A DNA stretch of 64,000 bases, taken from NCBI GenBank assembly GCA_018882795.1, contig VERJ01000001.1, forward strand, positions 83,461 through 147,460, written 5' to 3'. The notes beneath the pieces are model-generated. The model saw only the letters and a list, made by a program, of their open reading frames with translations, was not told the origin of the DNA and did no database searches. The first letter of the stretch is position 1; each line of letters begins with the position of its first letter. Both the position numbers and the translations under genes were made by a program. This document shows positions 48,945-59,608 of the stretch, one piece after another. The DNA is from Burkholderiaceae bacterium (lineage in GTDB: Bacteria > Pseudomonadota > Gammaproteobacteria > Burkholderiales > Burkholderiaceae_A).

Positions 48945-50561
48945 TTAGGCTACCAAATGGATGCCGTCATCGGCAGTAATCGACCCACGCGCATTCGGCG
49001 CGCTCCCCGCGACCGTGGTCAGCGAGGAGGATCGACCACCATCACGCTCACGGCTGCCATTACCCCCAGATCGGCCAAATTGGCCCTGATCGAAGGCCTG
49101 TGCAGCGCTATTTGAGTCATTACGCTCGCGCATCTCCAAGTTCAGTGCAAGTCCCATCTGGGCCATGTCTTGGCGCAGAAAATGGGCGCTGCTCTCCAGG
49201 CGTGCTTTCATGGCGTCGGTCAGACCCTCCACCACCAGCGAAGCGCGTCCAGCACCATCCAACTGCAGATCCAGGCGGATCGGGCCCTGATTCGGCGGGG
49301 TCACTTCCAGCACAGCGCGGCCGCCCCCTTGTTTGGTGAGCTTGAGCACCTCGACGTTGAGCGGACCAGAGCCTAGCGAGGCACGGGTGGCCTCCAGCCG
49401 ACTCTCTGTGCGGGCAGATTCAGCACTTTGTGCAGCAGCCGTTCCGGTCGTGGCATCCACGCGTTGCGCCGATTGACGCGCCGTCTCTGCTGCTGCAGCT
49501 ACACCCTCTGCGTTGGCCTTGGCCACAACCACGACATTGCCCACATCACCCGCCAGATCGCCTGCGGCAGAGTTCTCTTTGCTGATCTCCACCACCGGCT
49601 GCTGAGATTTGGAAGCTGCTGCCGCAGCAAGCGCGGCCGATTGGGATGACTGCTGCTGAGACGGATGATCTGCAGATGCATCGGCACCGCCCGAGTGGGC
49701 CTGGGCGCTATTGTTTGAAACGGCAACACCGGACGCCACATTGGCGCTCACGGGGGTTGATCCCGTCGTGCCGTTTTGGGTCATCCCTGTCACGGCAGCC
49801 CCTGCGTTTTGGACAGAGGCTGCATCATCGACAGCCTCAACAGACGCTTTCACCGACTTCGTGACGGCTGGAGCATCGGCCTGAACCGAGGTCTGCACCG
49901 TTAAGGCTGCGGTAGCGATCACCGGATTCTGATCAGACCCTTCGGTCACCTGGGCTGGCTGTATCTCTGAGGTTAACGATTCATCAACGACGACAGCGGC
50001 CACCGCGCCCGACTCGGCACCCACCAAAGCCTCAGGGGTTTCGGCAAGCAAGGCCAGTTCACTGGCACTTGGCGCTGACACTGTGATACCGGTGGCGGAC
50101 TCAATCGACGCATCGGCTGCGAGCTGGGAAACCCCATTGGCAGCCATTTGGGCGGCGGCTAGGGTCGCCGCATCAACAACGGCCACGCCATCCTGAACAG
50201 CCCCGTTGACCGCGGCAAAGGTTGCCATCACGGCGCCCTGAAATGCTGGATCGAAAGGCAAATTCTGCCCATTTGCCATGAGCAATGCCGCATCGGTGGC
50301 GGCCTGGGCCTGCGGAAGGATCTGATCTGACAGAGACTGGGCCATGGCAGCGGCCTGCTGGGCCTCCAGCGCGGCCAAAGCGGCAGCAAATTCGCCTGCA
50401 AACTGGTTTTCCGGGGTGCCTGAGCCCGCCTGGCCAGCGGCCGCGGCCACTGCCTCGGCTGAAAAGCCGGCCATCAGTGGGTCAACGGCTCCAGCCTGGC
50501 CTGCAGATGCTGCCGCTGCGCTTGAACCGCCTAAAACTTGCATGGATGCCATGACGTTCAA
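48945..50561 (-). CDS. fliK: Flagellar hook-length control protein FliK
   Basis: Ala-rich N-terminal region; C-terminal LKLTKQGGGRAVLEVTPPNQGPIRLDLQLDGAGRASLVVEG Flg_hook domain. Confidence 0.9.
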   Translation of the reverse strand: MNVMASMQVLGGSSAAAASAGQAGAVDPLMAGFSAEAVAAAAGQAGSGTPENQFAGEFAAALAALEAQQAAAMAQSLSDQILPQAQAATDAALLMANGQNLPFDPAFQGAVMATFAAVNGAVQDGVAVVDAATLAAAQMAANGVSQLAADASIESATGITVSAPSASELALLAETPEALVGAESGAVAAVVVDESLTSEIQPAQVTEGSDQNPVIATAALTVQTSVQADAPAVTKSVKASVEAVDDAASVQNAGAAVTGMTQNGTTGSTPVSANVASGVAVSNNSAQAHSGGADASADHPSQQQSSQSAALAAAAASKSQQPVVEISKENSAAGDLAGDVGNVVVVAKANAEGVAAAAETARQSAQRVDATTGTAAAQSAESARTESRLEATRASLGSGPLNVEVLKLTKQGGGRAVLEVTPPNQGPIRLDLQLDGAGRASLVVEGLTDAMKARLESSAHFLRQDMAQMGLALNLEMRERNDSNSAAQAFDQGQFGRSGGNGSRERDGGRSSSLTTVAGSAPNARGSITADDGIHLVA

Positions 50562-50587
50562 CCTCTTTTAAGAGAAAGTGAACCGTA

Positions 50588-51046
50588 CTAAGCATCTTTC
50601 GTGCCAGTCTCCTTTGAAAACGGGCTTTTACGGTGAGAAAAGGCATCTTCGATTTCCTGCCACTCGGCCTGCTGCTCTTCCTGCTGGGCCTCTTTTTTGC
50701 GCCGCGCGACAGCGCGATCCAGGCCCTGGCTCTTCATTTTGGCCGCCAGTGCTGCCTTATTGGCATTTTGCAGTTCCCGGTGAAGGTGTGCGGACGCTAA
50801 CTCCTGCTCCTTGGCACCCGCCAAGAGTTTGGAACGAAAGGCCATGGTGTCGCGCAGCAAGGCGACCGATATGCCCTGCTGTCCCATCTGCATGGCAGCA
50901 TCGCCGTATTCATCAGCGTACTGAATAACCTGCTCGTTAAGATCCTTGGCCTTGGCGAACTCGCTGGCAATGCGACGGGCCTTGGCCATGGCCATATCCT
51001 GGCGCACCTTGGCCAATCGGGCCATCGCGCTCATGGCGCGACTCAT
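50588..51046 (-). CDS. fliJ: Flagellar export chaperone FliJ
   Basis: 152 aa coiled-coil between fliI and fliK. Confidence 0.85.
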   Translation of the reverse strand: MSRAMSAMARLAKVRQDMAMAKARRIASEFAKAKDLNEQVIQYADEYGDAAMQMGQQGISVALLRDTMAFRSKLLAGAKEQELASAHLHRELQNANKAALAAKMKSQGLDRAVARRKKEAQQEEQQAEWQEIEDAFSHRKSPFSKETGTKDA

Positions 51047-51068
51047 TTAGCCACCCCCAGCAGCCCAC

Positions 51069-52457
51069 TCATTTGGGTCCGCCCACCATGGCAGCGATTT
51101 TCATCAGCTCTGAGAGCGAGTTCTCCATGCCGTGGGCATCATCGGCATCCTGCTGAAGATACTTTTGAATTTGTGGCCAGAGCTTTACCGCCATGTCGAA
51201 TTCAGGATCTCCGCCCGGCACATAGGCACCCATCGACAAAAGCTCCCGGCCACGCATGTACTTGGAAACCAGCATCTTCATTTTCCGGGCAGCCATCTGA
51301 TGTTCCTTGCTCGTAACCTTGGGCATTACTCGGGAGATCGATTTCTCAATATCGATTGCCGGATAGTGGCCGCTGTCGGCGAGCTCCCGGGAGAGAAAAA
51401 TATGGCCATCCAAAATGCCACGGGCCGTATCGGCCACAGGATCGTGCACATCATCGCCTTCCAACAAAATGGTGTAGAAGGCGGTAATTGATGCGTCTTC
51501 GCGGGCACCATTGCCCACGCGCTCAACCAATTCCGGCATCTTGGCAAATACGCTGGGTGTATAGCCACGGGATACCGGCGCCTCGCCAAGACTCAGACCA
51601 ATCTCACGTTGGGCCATGGCAAATCGTGTCAATGAATCCAGAATCAGCACCACGTGCTTGCCCTGATCACGAAACCAAGTGGCCACATCGGTGGCGTAAT
51701 AAGCACCGCGCACACGTGCCAGGGGCGATGCATCCGCAGGCGCTGCCACCACCACCGAGCGATGCATGGCGTTCTCACCCAACACATCGACACAGAATTC
51801 ACGCACCTCTCGGCCGCGCTCACCCACCAAACCAATCACCATCACATCCGCCACGCAGTTACGGGCCAGCATGCCCAGCATCACACTTTTGCCCACGCCT
51901 GAGCCAGCAAAAATGCCAACACGCTGACCACGGCCCACCGTTAATGCGCCATTGATGGCACGAATACCGGAGTCCATGGGCTCGTGAATCGGCGCCCGAT
52001 GCAGTGGATTGACACGACGCGTGGGCACGCCGGGAATGCCGTGGGTATCGATACCTTTGCCATCAATGGGCCGGCCGAATCCATCCACGATACGGCCCAA
52101 CAGACTCTGGCCCAGGGGCAACACCCCTGCGGCCTGCTGGACCTTGAATGCGGCGCCTTCGTAATAGGGTGTGCCGAGCGGATAGACCGGCGCTCCAGGC
52201 GAAATACTGTCCACCGGATCAACCGGCATCAGATAAGTGGTGGCGCCATTAAATCCGATGCACTCCGCCTCGACAGCCTGCTCGCCACCAAGGTTAATCG
52301 TGGCGCGATCACCGATCGTCATGGGCAGGCCCTGGACTTCATAAAGGAGTCCCGAGACACGCACCAGTCGACCCTCCCGGACCGACTGCGGCATGATGTT
52401 GAGCCGTGCGGAATACGCGGCAAGCCGCTGCAAAGATTGGCTATTCTGTGGATGCAT
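51069..52457 (-). CDS. fliI: Flagellum-specific ATP synthase FliI
   Basis: GRGQRVGIFAGSGVGKSVMLGMLARN; VADTARGILDGHIFLSRELADSGHYPAIDIEKSISR; start chosen at MHPQNSQ (ORF track begins at 52508). Confidence 0.97.
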   Translation of the reverse strand: MHPQNSQSLQRLAAYSARLNIMPQSVREGRLVRVSGLLYEVQGLPMTIGDRATINLGGEQAVEAECIGFNGATTYLMPVDPVDSISPGAPVYPLGTPYYEGAAFKVQQAAGVLPLGQSLLGRIVDGFGRPIDGKGIDTHGIPGVPTRRVNPLHRAPIHEPMDSGIRAINGALTVGRGQRVGIFAGSGVGKSVMLGMLARNCVADVMVIGLVGERGREVREFCVDVLGENAMHRSVVVAAPADASPLARVRGAYYATDVATWFRDQGKHVVLILDSLTRFAMAQREIGLSLGEAPVSRGYTPSVFAKMPELVERVGNGAREDASITAFYTILLEGDDVHDPVADTARGILDGHIFLSRELADSGHYPAIDIEKSISRVMPKVTSKEHQMAARKMKMLVSKYMRGRELLSMGAYVPGGDPEFDMAVKLWPQIQKYLQQDADDAHGMENSLSELMKIAAMVGGPK

Positions 52458-53193
52458 CGAGACCGAGGGCCGTGCGTACCAGAGCCCTGCGGGCCTGATC
52501 GCCAACATTTAGGCGCGTGCCCTGTGCCTCGACATAGGCATGGCCTGGCGGCACATTTTCATCAAAGACCAGAGTGCATTTGAAGGGCAGGCCCGGATCA
52601 TCCAAAGCCCGCTTCCATGAATCGAGTTCCTCCTGGCGAATACGGAAAAATAATTTCTCGCCTGGTTTGGGCAGACGCATCAGAGCCTCCTGCACCGCGC
52701 TCACAAAAGGCGCCCGGTCCATGCCCTCTTTGCCCGAAAGCCGCTCACCCACCCGATAGGCGAGCTCCACCATCGGTTCACCCATCGCGGCAGGCAGCTC
52801 GTTGATGGCTTCCAGCAGCGTGTTGAGCGCTGTCGTGAGCCGTTCTATCTCGGCCTTCGACTGCTCGTAGCCGGTTTTATAACCTTCCTCGTGGCCTTTT
52901 TGCATGCCCTCCAGGTGGCCGGCAGCAAATCCTTCCTGCTTGCCTTCGGCATAACCGGTCTCGTGGCCCGACTCCATGCCTAGCCGTGCGGCTTCCGCAC
53001 GAATGGCCTCGACTTCATCCACAGTGGGCAGAGGTGCACGTGGCACCTCCGTTTTTGGTCGTGGATCAAATGAGGGCGGCTTCCATACCCGCAGCGATGC
53101 GGTGAGCTCTTTTTCCAGCTCGGCCTCTTCCGCCGCACGACGCGCGCGGCTTTCTTCTGCCGCCTTGTAGACCGAATCCAGTGAATACGCCAT
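52441..53193 (-). CDS. fliH: Flagellar assembly protein FliH
   Basis: GxxxG-rich heptads (GMESGHETGYAEGKQEGFAAGHLEGMQKGHEEGYKTGYEQ) and C-terminal FliH domain. Confidence 0.94.
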   Translation of the reverse strand: MAYSLDSVYKAAEESRARRAAEEAELEKELTASLRVWKPPSFDPRPKTEVPRAPLPTVDEVEAIRAEAARLGMESGHETGYAEGKQEGFAAGHLEGMQKGHEEGYKTGYEQSKAEIERLTTALNTLLEAINELPAAMGEPMVELAYRVGERLSGKEGMDRAPFVSAVQEALMRLPKPGEKLFFRIRQEELDSWKRALDDPGLPFKCTLVFDENVPPGHAYVEAQGTRLNVGDQARRALVRTALGLDASTE

Positions 53194-53221
53194 GAGTCAA
53201 TCAGGCAGGCAGGGCGCGCGA

Positions 53222-54319
53222 TCAGACAAACTGATCGGCAGCTTTGCCACGCTCCATATTGATGCGGCCTTCGTCGGAAAGTGTACGCGCCACCGCAAGG
53301 ACGGCTTTCTGCTGCTCCTCGACATCCTGAATTTTCATGGGACCACGGGTCTCCAGATCTTCTTTGGTTGCTTCTGCTGCACGACGTGCCATGTTCTTGA
53401 AAAGCTTATCGCGCAGACGCGGACTGGCCCCCTTGAGTGCCACCACCAACATATCTTGCGGCACTTCCAACAACAGGGTCTGCAGAGAGCGATCATCGAT
53501 GTCGACGAGGTCTTCAAAGGTGAACATTTGTTCCAGAATCAACTGGGCGAGTTCTTCGTCGTGTTCGCCGATCTTGGCCAGTGCAGCCTTGTCCATACCA
53601 CCCGACATAAAGTTCAGGATCTCGGCCGTTGGCATGACACCGCCCACCGTACTGCGGCGCGTATCGCTGGTGCCTTCCATCGCACGTGACATGACTTCAT
53701 TGAGCTCCTTCAGGGCAGCAGGCTGGACCTTTTGCAGAAGTGCCACACGCAGCATCAGCTCATCGCGGACTGCATCGGGGAAGAGCTTGGCCGTGGCTGC
53801 CGCATGTTGGGGCTCAAGGAAAACGAACACCGTGGCAATAATCTGCGGATGTTCGTTTTTGATCATTTCATAGAGCACATCAGGCTCCATGCGCTTTAAG
53901 GCCTCCACACCAGACATATCAATGGCGGACTCAAGTTTGCCAAGCAGATCAGAGGCACCCTCTGAGCCCAGCGCCTTATGCAGCATGTTTTGCATAAAGG
54001 AGTCAGTATCAAAGGCCACCTGGGCATTGTTGGCCGTGGCATCTTTAAACTGACGCAGAACTTCAATCACCAATTCACGGGGCAGCGCGCGCACCACAGC
54101 CATTTTGGAGGAGAGCTTCTGCACCTCGAAAGGTGAGAGTAGACGCAACACATCGGCGGCGGCCTCAGGGCCCACCGCCAGCAGCACCACGGCGGATTTC
54201 GATGCGCCATCCAGATCGTCGATGGATGTGGCCGCTGCCGACGAAGCAGACCGGACGCCCTCTTTCAGGGCCTCGGCAATCGATATTGGCTTGTCTTCCT
54301 TGACGTCATCTTCGGCCAT
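53222..54319 (-). CDS. fliG: Flagellar motor switch protein FliG
   Basis: SAVVLLAVGPEAAADVLRLLSPFEVQKLS; NEHPQIIATVFVFLEPQHAA; MFTFEDLVDIDDRSLQTLL. Confidence 0.97.
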   Translation of the reverse strand: MAEDDVKEDKPISIAEALKEGVRSASSAAATSIDDLDGASKSAVVLLAVGPEAAADVLRLLSPFEVQKLSSKMAVVRALPRELVIEVLRQFKDATANNAQVAFDTDSFMQNMLHKALGSEGASDLLGKLESAIDMSGVEALKRMEPDVLYEMIKNEHPQIIATVFVFLEPQHAAATAKLFPDAVRDELMLRVALLQKVQPAALKELNEVMSRAMEGTSDTRRSTVGGVMPTAEILNFMSGGMDKAALAKIGEHDEELAQLILEQMFTFEDLVDIDDRSLQTLLLEVPQDMLVVALKGASPRLRDKLFKNMARRAAEATKEDLETRGPMKIQDVEEQQKAVLAVARTLSDEGRINMERGKAADQFV

Positions 54320-54334
54320 GTTGCGCTCCTGTGG

Positions 54335-56260
54335 TTACCCTGCCGCCTTGGCGTCCGTGCTCATCCAGCCCTTGAACACGTTGGCCACCACACGCGGGTC
54401 TTTTGCCACAAAATCCTTGGCGTATTGCACCAGCTCCTCGTACTCGCGCTGAGCCTCTTCGGCCTTGCGCTTGCGTTCCTCTTCGGCCATGCGGCGCTCG
54501 TCTTCCGCGGCACGCCGACGCTCCTCTTCCTCCATCCGCTTTTTCTCGCGCTGCAGTTCCATTTCCAGGCGTTTTTTCTCGCGAATCTCGGGCGTCATCA
54601 TGGCGAGCTCGGCCTTCATGCGCTCATCAATCTCATCTTCAAGTTTCTGCTCTTCTTCCACCACTTCCACCAGGGGCGGAAAGAGAATCGGCTTGGCCAC
54701 CACGAAAAAGAAGATGGCCAGTGCGCCGATGATGATGGCGAACTTGGCAAATTCTTTAGAGAGCTCAATAAAGCCTGCGTCCTTGTAGAACGGAACCTGC
54801 TCCACCGGCTCGGGCGTGAACGGAATATTGGCCAGACTGACTGAGTCACCACGATCCTGCCGGAAACCCACCGCATCGCGGGCCAGCGCAATCATCTGCT
54901 GGACTTCAGCGGGCTGATAAGGAATGAGCTTGACCTCACCCGATTTGGTATCGGTCTGCGATTTAAAGTTCACCACCACCGCAGCCGATACGCGGCGCAA
55001 TTCACCCTTGGCACGCTTGAGGTACTCAATAGTGCGATCGACTTCATAGTTGGTGGTCAATTCATTACGCGAAGTACTGCCCGATCCGCCATCGCCAGGC
55101 GCATTCAAGACGCGGGCTCCGGTGGCACCCTTCTGCGCTGCGCCTTTTTGAATTGGTGCCTGGGCATTCGGCGGCGGCTGATTGGTCAGCGCACCCGGAA
55201 TGCCGCCTGTAGATGGCGTGGTGCCCTCTGCACTGATGCTCTGCTGGCTACGAATCGCGGCCGCATTGGGCGGCGTGTTCCGGCCAAAGGCCTCCTGCGT
55301 GCGGGCCAGTTCATTGAAGTCCATATCAAGCGTGACCTGGGCCTTCACGTTGCCCTTGCCGGTGATCGGCTCAAGAATGCTGGCCACGCGCTTGGAGAGC
55401 GCTGCCTCCAACTCCTGCACGTACTTCAGCTGGGACTGATTCAGTCCTTCTGCACGGTCGGCGCTTGGCGAGAGCAGATTGCCCTCTGAATCCAGAATCG
55501 TGACGTCCTGCGGGCCCATCTGCGGAACAGAGGACCCCACCAGATGCGTGATGGCGGTCGCCTGCTGCTTATCGAGGAAACGGCCTGGATGCAGCGTCAG
55601 CACCACCGAGGCCGTGGGCCGCTGCTGCTCGCGCACAAAGGCCGACTGCTTGGGCACCGCCAAGTGCACACGTGCCGACTTCACCAGAGACAACGATGAG
55701 ATGCTTTTGGCCAGCTCGCCCTCCAGGCCCCGCTGATAATTCACCTGCTCTACGAACTGACTGGTGCCCAGCCGCTGATTTTCTAAAAGCTCAAAGCCAA
55801 CAAAGCCAGACTTGGGCAGGCCCTGGCCAGCCAGCTTCAGTCGGGTCTCATGGACCGTCTTGGCAGGCACCGTGATGGCGCCGCCACCCTCCGTAAACTT
55901 GTACGGAACATTCATCTGTTGTAAGGAGGCAACAATTGCCGCGCTATCCCGCTCATCTACATTGGAGAACAGGATCTTGTAGTCGTCCTTCATCCCCGAG
56001 AAAGAGGTGAACAGAATCACCAGCAGCAGAAAGAGCACGCCGCCGCCAAGAATCGCCTTCTGCGCAAGGGGCAGGCCCTTCAGACGGCTGGAAAGCTGCT
56101 GGAAAGCCTCGGCCCTGTTGGCCTTTAATCCCGTGGAAGGTTGCGCATTTTTTGCCGCCGCATCTGCCGCTGGGGCGGCCGCAGCCGCAGCGCCGCCGAT
56201 ATTGACGACCGCAGCATTGGCATCCGATGCCTGAACAGGAGTATTGACGTTTTCGGCCAC
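54335..56260 (-). CDS. fliF: Flagellar M-ring protein FliF
   Basis: 641 aa; DYKILFSNVDERDSAAIVASLQQMNVPYKF; RVHLAVPKQSAFVREQQRPTASVVL. Confidence 0.98.
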   Translation of the reverse strand: MAENVNTPVQASDANAAVVNIGGAAAAAAPAADAAAKNAQPSTGLKANRAEAFQQLSSRLKGLPLAQKAILGGGVLFLLLVILFTSFSGMKDDYKILFSNVDERDSAAIVASLQQMNVPYKFTEGGGAITVPAKTVHETRLKLAGQGLPKSGFVGFELLENQRLGTSQFVEQVNYQRGLEGELAKSISSLSLVKSARVHLAVPKQSAFVREQQRPTASVVLTLHPGRFLDKQQATAITHLVGSSVPQMGPQDVTILDSEGNLLSPSADRAEGLNQSQLKYVQELEAALSKRVASILEPITGKGNVKAQVTLDMDFNELARTQEAFGRNTPPNAAAIRSQQSISAEGTTPSTGGIPGALTNQPPPNAQAPIQKGAAQKGATGARVLNAPGDGGSGSTSRNELTTNYEVDRTIEYLKRAKGELRRVSAAVVVNFKSQTDTKSGEVKLIPYQPAEVQQMIALARDAVGFRQDRGDSVSLANIPFTPEPVEQVPFYKDAGFIELSKEFAKFAIIIGALAIFFFVVAKPILFPPLVEVVEEEQKLEDEIDERMKAELAMMTPEIREKKRLEMELQREKKRMEEEERRRAAEDERRMAEEERKRKAEEAQREYEELVQYAKDFVAKDPRVVANVFKGWMSTDAKAAG

Positions 56261-56363
56261 GTAAGTTGTAGTGCGAACTTAAAGTGATTAATTAAATTTT
56301 CCGGGGTTATGACACTATTTATGGACTTCGTCAAGAAAAACTCATGACATCGCCCAATCAGCT

Positions 56364-56381
56364 AAAGCAAGGATTACGCCA
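56364..56381 (-). promoter_or_regulatory. Candidate sigma54 promoter for the fliF operon
   Basis: Minus strand TGGCGTA-ATCC-TTGCTTT, GG-N10-GC spacing, upstream of fliF. Confidence 0.65.
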
Positions 56382-57494
56382 TTGAACCTCCAGGCCAACC
56401 CTCCTGGCCAAGGCGCCCAGCTGGAGGAAGCCTTCCGGCTTTTTCTGCAGGCCTCGCAGGATCTGGAGGAACAACAAAAAGTCCTTCAAAATCAAGTAGA
56501 TCGGCTATCCAACGATCTTGCGATCGCCAACCAGCGACTGGCTGCCTTGCTGGGCGCCCTGCCCGCAGGCGTGCTGCTGATCGAAGAAGGGGTGGTGCGT
56601 GATCTAAACCCAGCCGCCCGGGCCCTGCTGCCCGATCTGGTGGAGGGCATACCCTGGCAAATTCCGACGGCCTGGTCGGCCACACCCGTTCAGGGCGAAT
56701 ATCAGACCAGCTGCGATTCCACTGGGCGCACCGTGCAGTTGAAAGAGGTGACCATTGGTGATCGAAAAATTCTGCAGATTCAAGACATCACCGAAAGCCT
56801 TGCCCAGCACGCAGAGACACAACGGCAATCAAAACTTGCATCCATGGGTCAGATGGCCGCAAGCATTGCCCATCAGCTCCGCACGCCGCTGGCCACCGCA
56901 ACGCTGTATGCGGGCCACCTTGCCGACCCATTGCTTCCGCAAGAGCGCCAAGGTGAGATGGCCGACAAACTAAGACGGCAGCTGACCTCACTGGAAAAGC
57001 TCACCACGCGCATGCTGCAGTTCGTGCGCCAGCGGCCCCAGAGAGCCGAAAGCGTATTGATCAATGAACTACTCGATGAGGCCGAACAGGCCATTGCCCC
57101 GCAGTGCGAACGCTACGGTGTCCCGCTGAATGTGAGCCTTCAGGGCGAGCCCAGTCTGGTCACAGTGGAGCGCGATGCGATTGTGTCAGCCTTGGTGGCG
57201 GTTTTAGAGAACGCGCTGCAGATTTCACCCAAAGGCTCGGTGATTCAGATGCAGACCACAATTGAGGCCTCGCGTGTACGCATTCAAATCGATGATCAGG
57301 GCCCGGGCATCGAAGACAGCATGCTGAATTCCATGTTTGAACCCTTCACCACCAGTCGTGTGAATGGCACCGGACTTGGCCTTTCAATTGCCCGCAATGC
57401 AATCGAGGCCCATCGCGGTGAGATCTCTGCCACCAACCGGCCGGAGGGTGGCGCACGCTTCACCCTGACCCTGCCCTGCCTGCCAGCACTTTAA
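56382..57494 (+). CDS. FleS/FlrB-type sensor histidine kinase
   Basis: PAS-like segment, SIAHQLRTPLATATLYAGHL H-box, DDQGPGIEDSMLNSMFEPFTTSRVNGTGLGLSIARNAIEAHRG. Confidence 0.92.
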   Translation: MNLQANPPGQGAQLEEAFRLFLQASQDLEEQQKVLQNQVDRLSNDLAIANQRLAALLGALPAGVLLIEEGVVRDLNPAARALLPDLVEGIPWQIPTAWSATPVQGEYQTSCDSTGRTVQLKEVTIGDRKILQIQDITESLAQHAETQRQSKLASMGQMAASIAHQLRTPLATATLYAGHLADPLLPQERQGEMADKLRRQLTSLEKLTTRMLQFVRQRPQRAESVLINELLDEAEQAIAPQCERYGVPLNVSLQGEPSLVTVERDAIVSALVAVLENALQISPKGSVIQMQTTIEASRVRIQIDDQGPGIEDSMLNSMFEPFTTSRVNGTGLGLSIARNAIEAHRGEISATNRPEGGARFTLTLPCLPAL

Positions 57495-57515
57495 TTTAAA
57501 AAAGCACGCCTACTT

Positions 57516-58934
57516 ATGTCCCACGCCCCTGTCATGATTGTTGAAGACGATGCCGATCTGCGCGAAGCCATTTGCGTCACGCTGGATTTGCATCAGATTG
57601 AATACAGAGCCTTTGGCGATGCCGAAAGCGCACTGATGGCCTTTGATGATCAGGAGTTTTCGCTCACCGTATCGGATTTCAAGCTGCCGGGTATGGATGG
57701 CTTAACGCTGCTGCGTTCCATCCGCAAGAAAGTGCCGCAGCTGCCCGTGGTGATCATGACGGCATTTGCAGAGGCCAAGCTGGCGGTGGAGGCCCTGCAG
57801 ACTGGCGCCAGAGACTTTCTGATCAAACCATTTCAACCCGAACATCTGGTGGGCGTGATTGCGCGGTATCAGCCCACAGTGGATAGCGTGAGCAACGGCA
57901 ACGGCCAATCGATCGTTGCCCGCGCACCCGCAACACTCAGCGTGCTGTCACGCTGCCAGCGGGTTGCTGCCACCACTGCTACTGTATTGCTCACGGGTGA
58001 AAGCGGGGTGGGCAAAGACGTGTTCGCGCGCCAGGTGCATGCCCGCAGTCCTCGTGCCTCAAAACCCTATGTGGCGATCAACTGTGCAGCCATTCCGGAG
58101 ACGCTTTTGGAATCGACCCTGTTTGGTTTTGAAAAAGGCGCATTCACCGGAGCAAATAAGCCCCAGGAGGGCAAGTTTGAAAACGCCCATGGCGGCACAC
58201 TCTTTCTCGATGAAATCGGTGAGCTGCCGATTGAACTTCAGGCAAAACTGCTACGCGTGATCCAGGACCGGGTGGTAGAGCGTATTGGCTCAAACAAATC
58301 CCAAGAGGTGGATGTACGCATCATCGCTGCCACGAACCGGGATCTGTTGGAGCGCGTATCGGCCGGTAAATTCCGCGAGGATTTGTACTACCGATTGGCG
58401 GTCTTCCCCATCGCGATTCCGCCACTGCGTGAGCGCATGGAAGATGTGATCCCCATGGCCGAACTTTTCCTGGAGCGTTACGGACAGACGATGGGGCGGC
58501 CTGGATTAAAACTCTCCGAGCCCGCCAAGGCCGCGATCAATGCCCACCACTGGCCGGGCAATGTCCGCGAACTGGAAAATGCCGTGCAACGGGCGCTGCT
58601 GCTCTCCGACACCGACCTGATCATGCCCGAGGACCTGGAACTGAAGGCCCCGGTAACCGGGGCCGCCGCTTCTGCCGTAAGAACTTCAGGGGACGGACTA
58701 CCGGGTTGGTCCATGGAAGGCGCAGGAGTTGGGGGTGGCGCGGAATTTGCTTCATCTGTAGGGGATCCGACCGCGGATCTGGAAACCGTCGAGCGGGAGC
58801 ACATCCTGCGGGTGCTCAAAGGCACGGGTGGGAACCGGAAAAAAGCGATCGATATCCTGGGAATTTCTGAGCGGGCACTTCGGTACAAGCTCAAGGATTA
58901 CAAGGAAAAAGGCTTTTATTCAGGCAAGGATTAA
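57516..58934 (+). CDS. FleR/FlrC-type sigma54-dependent response regulator
   Basis: Receiver [61 protein letters not shown] (GAFTGA), C-terminal Fis-type HTH. Confidence 0.96.
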   Translation: MSHAPVMIVEDDADLREAICVTLDLHQIEYRAFGDAESALMAFDDQEFSLTVSDFKLPGMDGLTLLRSIRKKVPQLPVVIMTAFAEAKLAVEALQTGARDFLIKPFQPEHLVGVIARYQPTVDSVSNGNGQSIVARAPATLSVLSRCQRVAATTATVLLTGESGVGKDVFARQVHARSPRASKPYVAINCAAIPETLLESTLFGFEKGAFTGANKPQEGKFENAHGGTLFLDEIGELPIELQAKLLRVIQDRVVERIGSNKSQEVDVRIIAATNRDLLERVSAGKFREDLYYRLAVFPIAIPPLRERMEDVIPMAELFLERYGQTMGRPGLKLSEPAKAAINAHHWPGNVRELENAVQRALLLSDTDLIMPEDLELKAPVTGAAASAVRTSGDGLPGWSMEGAGVGGGAEFASSVGDPTADLETVEREHILRVLKGTGGNRKKAIDILGISERALRYKLKDYKEKGFYSGKD

Positions 58935-58949
58935 CTTAGACTTCGTGAC

Positions 58950-59309
58950 ATGAGTGTAGAAGGCATCAATCAGGTACTGTCCCGCATGCAGGCCATGCAG
59001 GAGATGGCCGCCAGTGGAAAATCCACGGTGGATGGGGTCGGCTCGCCGCTGAATAGCGGCAACATGGCTGCTATGAAATCCAGCGGTGTCGACTTTGGTC
59101 AGGTTCTGAAGCAGGCCGTTCAGGAAGTGAGCGATGCCCAAAACACCGCCCAGGCCAAGGCACAGGCGTTCCAAATGGGCGCCAAAGATATGTCGCTGGA
59201 AGAAGTGATGGTGTCCTTACAGAAGGCAAATGTTGCCTTTCAGGGCATGATTGCCGTGCGTAATAAGCTGGTCGAAGCCTACCGGGATGTGACCAACCTT
59301 CAGGTCTAA
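58950..59309 (+). CDS. fliE: Flagellar hook-basal body complex protein FliE
   Basis: VDFGQVLKQAVQEVSDAQNTAQAKAQAFQMGAKDMSLEEVMVSLQKANVAFQGMIAVRNKLVEAYRDVTNLQV. Confidence 0.96.
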   Translation: MSVEGINQVLSRMQAMQEMAASGKSTVDGVGSPLNSGNMAAMKSSGVDFGQVLKQAVQEVSDAQNTAQAKAQAFQMGAKDMSLEEVMVSLQKANVAFQGMIAVRNKLVEAYRDVTNLQV

Positions 59310-59608
59310 GCGTTTCCTTCGCGCTTGGCGCGAATTTCCTCTGCCGTAGATCCATCCACCTGATACGCCCAGGCCAGCACCTCCGCCACAGCCGCATAGA
59401 GCTCCGGCGGAATCAACTGATTCAGATCGAGCTGCACCAAGAGCTCTACCAATTCAGGCTCAATGGCCACCGGCACCTGGTACTCATTGGCGCGATCAAT
59501 GATGGTCTGGGCCACATAGCCTGTGCCCTTGGCGACAATCCGCGGCGCTGCCGAGTTCTGTTCATAGCGCAGCGCCACAGCACGTTTATTCAAAAGCTCG
59601 GCGCTCAT
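59306..59608 (-). CDS. Stand-alone FlhB C-terminal domain protein (FlhX-like)
   Basis: 100 aa; RAVALRYEQNSAAPRIVAKGTGYVAQTIIDRANEYQVPVAIEPELVELLVQLDLNQLIPPELYAAVAEVLAWAY. Confidence 0.9.
   Translation of the reverse strand: MSAELLNKRAVALRYEQNSAAPRIVAKGTGYVAQTIIDRANEYQVPVAIEPELVELLVQLDLNQLIPPELYAAVAEVLAWAYQVDGSTAEEIRAKREGNA

Noticed and set aside
51984-52583. 199-aa + strand ORF antisense to fliI/fliH
   Set aside because: Opposite two well-supported flagellar genes, no family resemblance.
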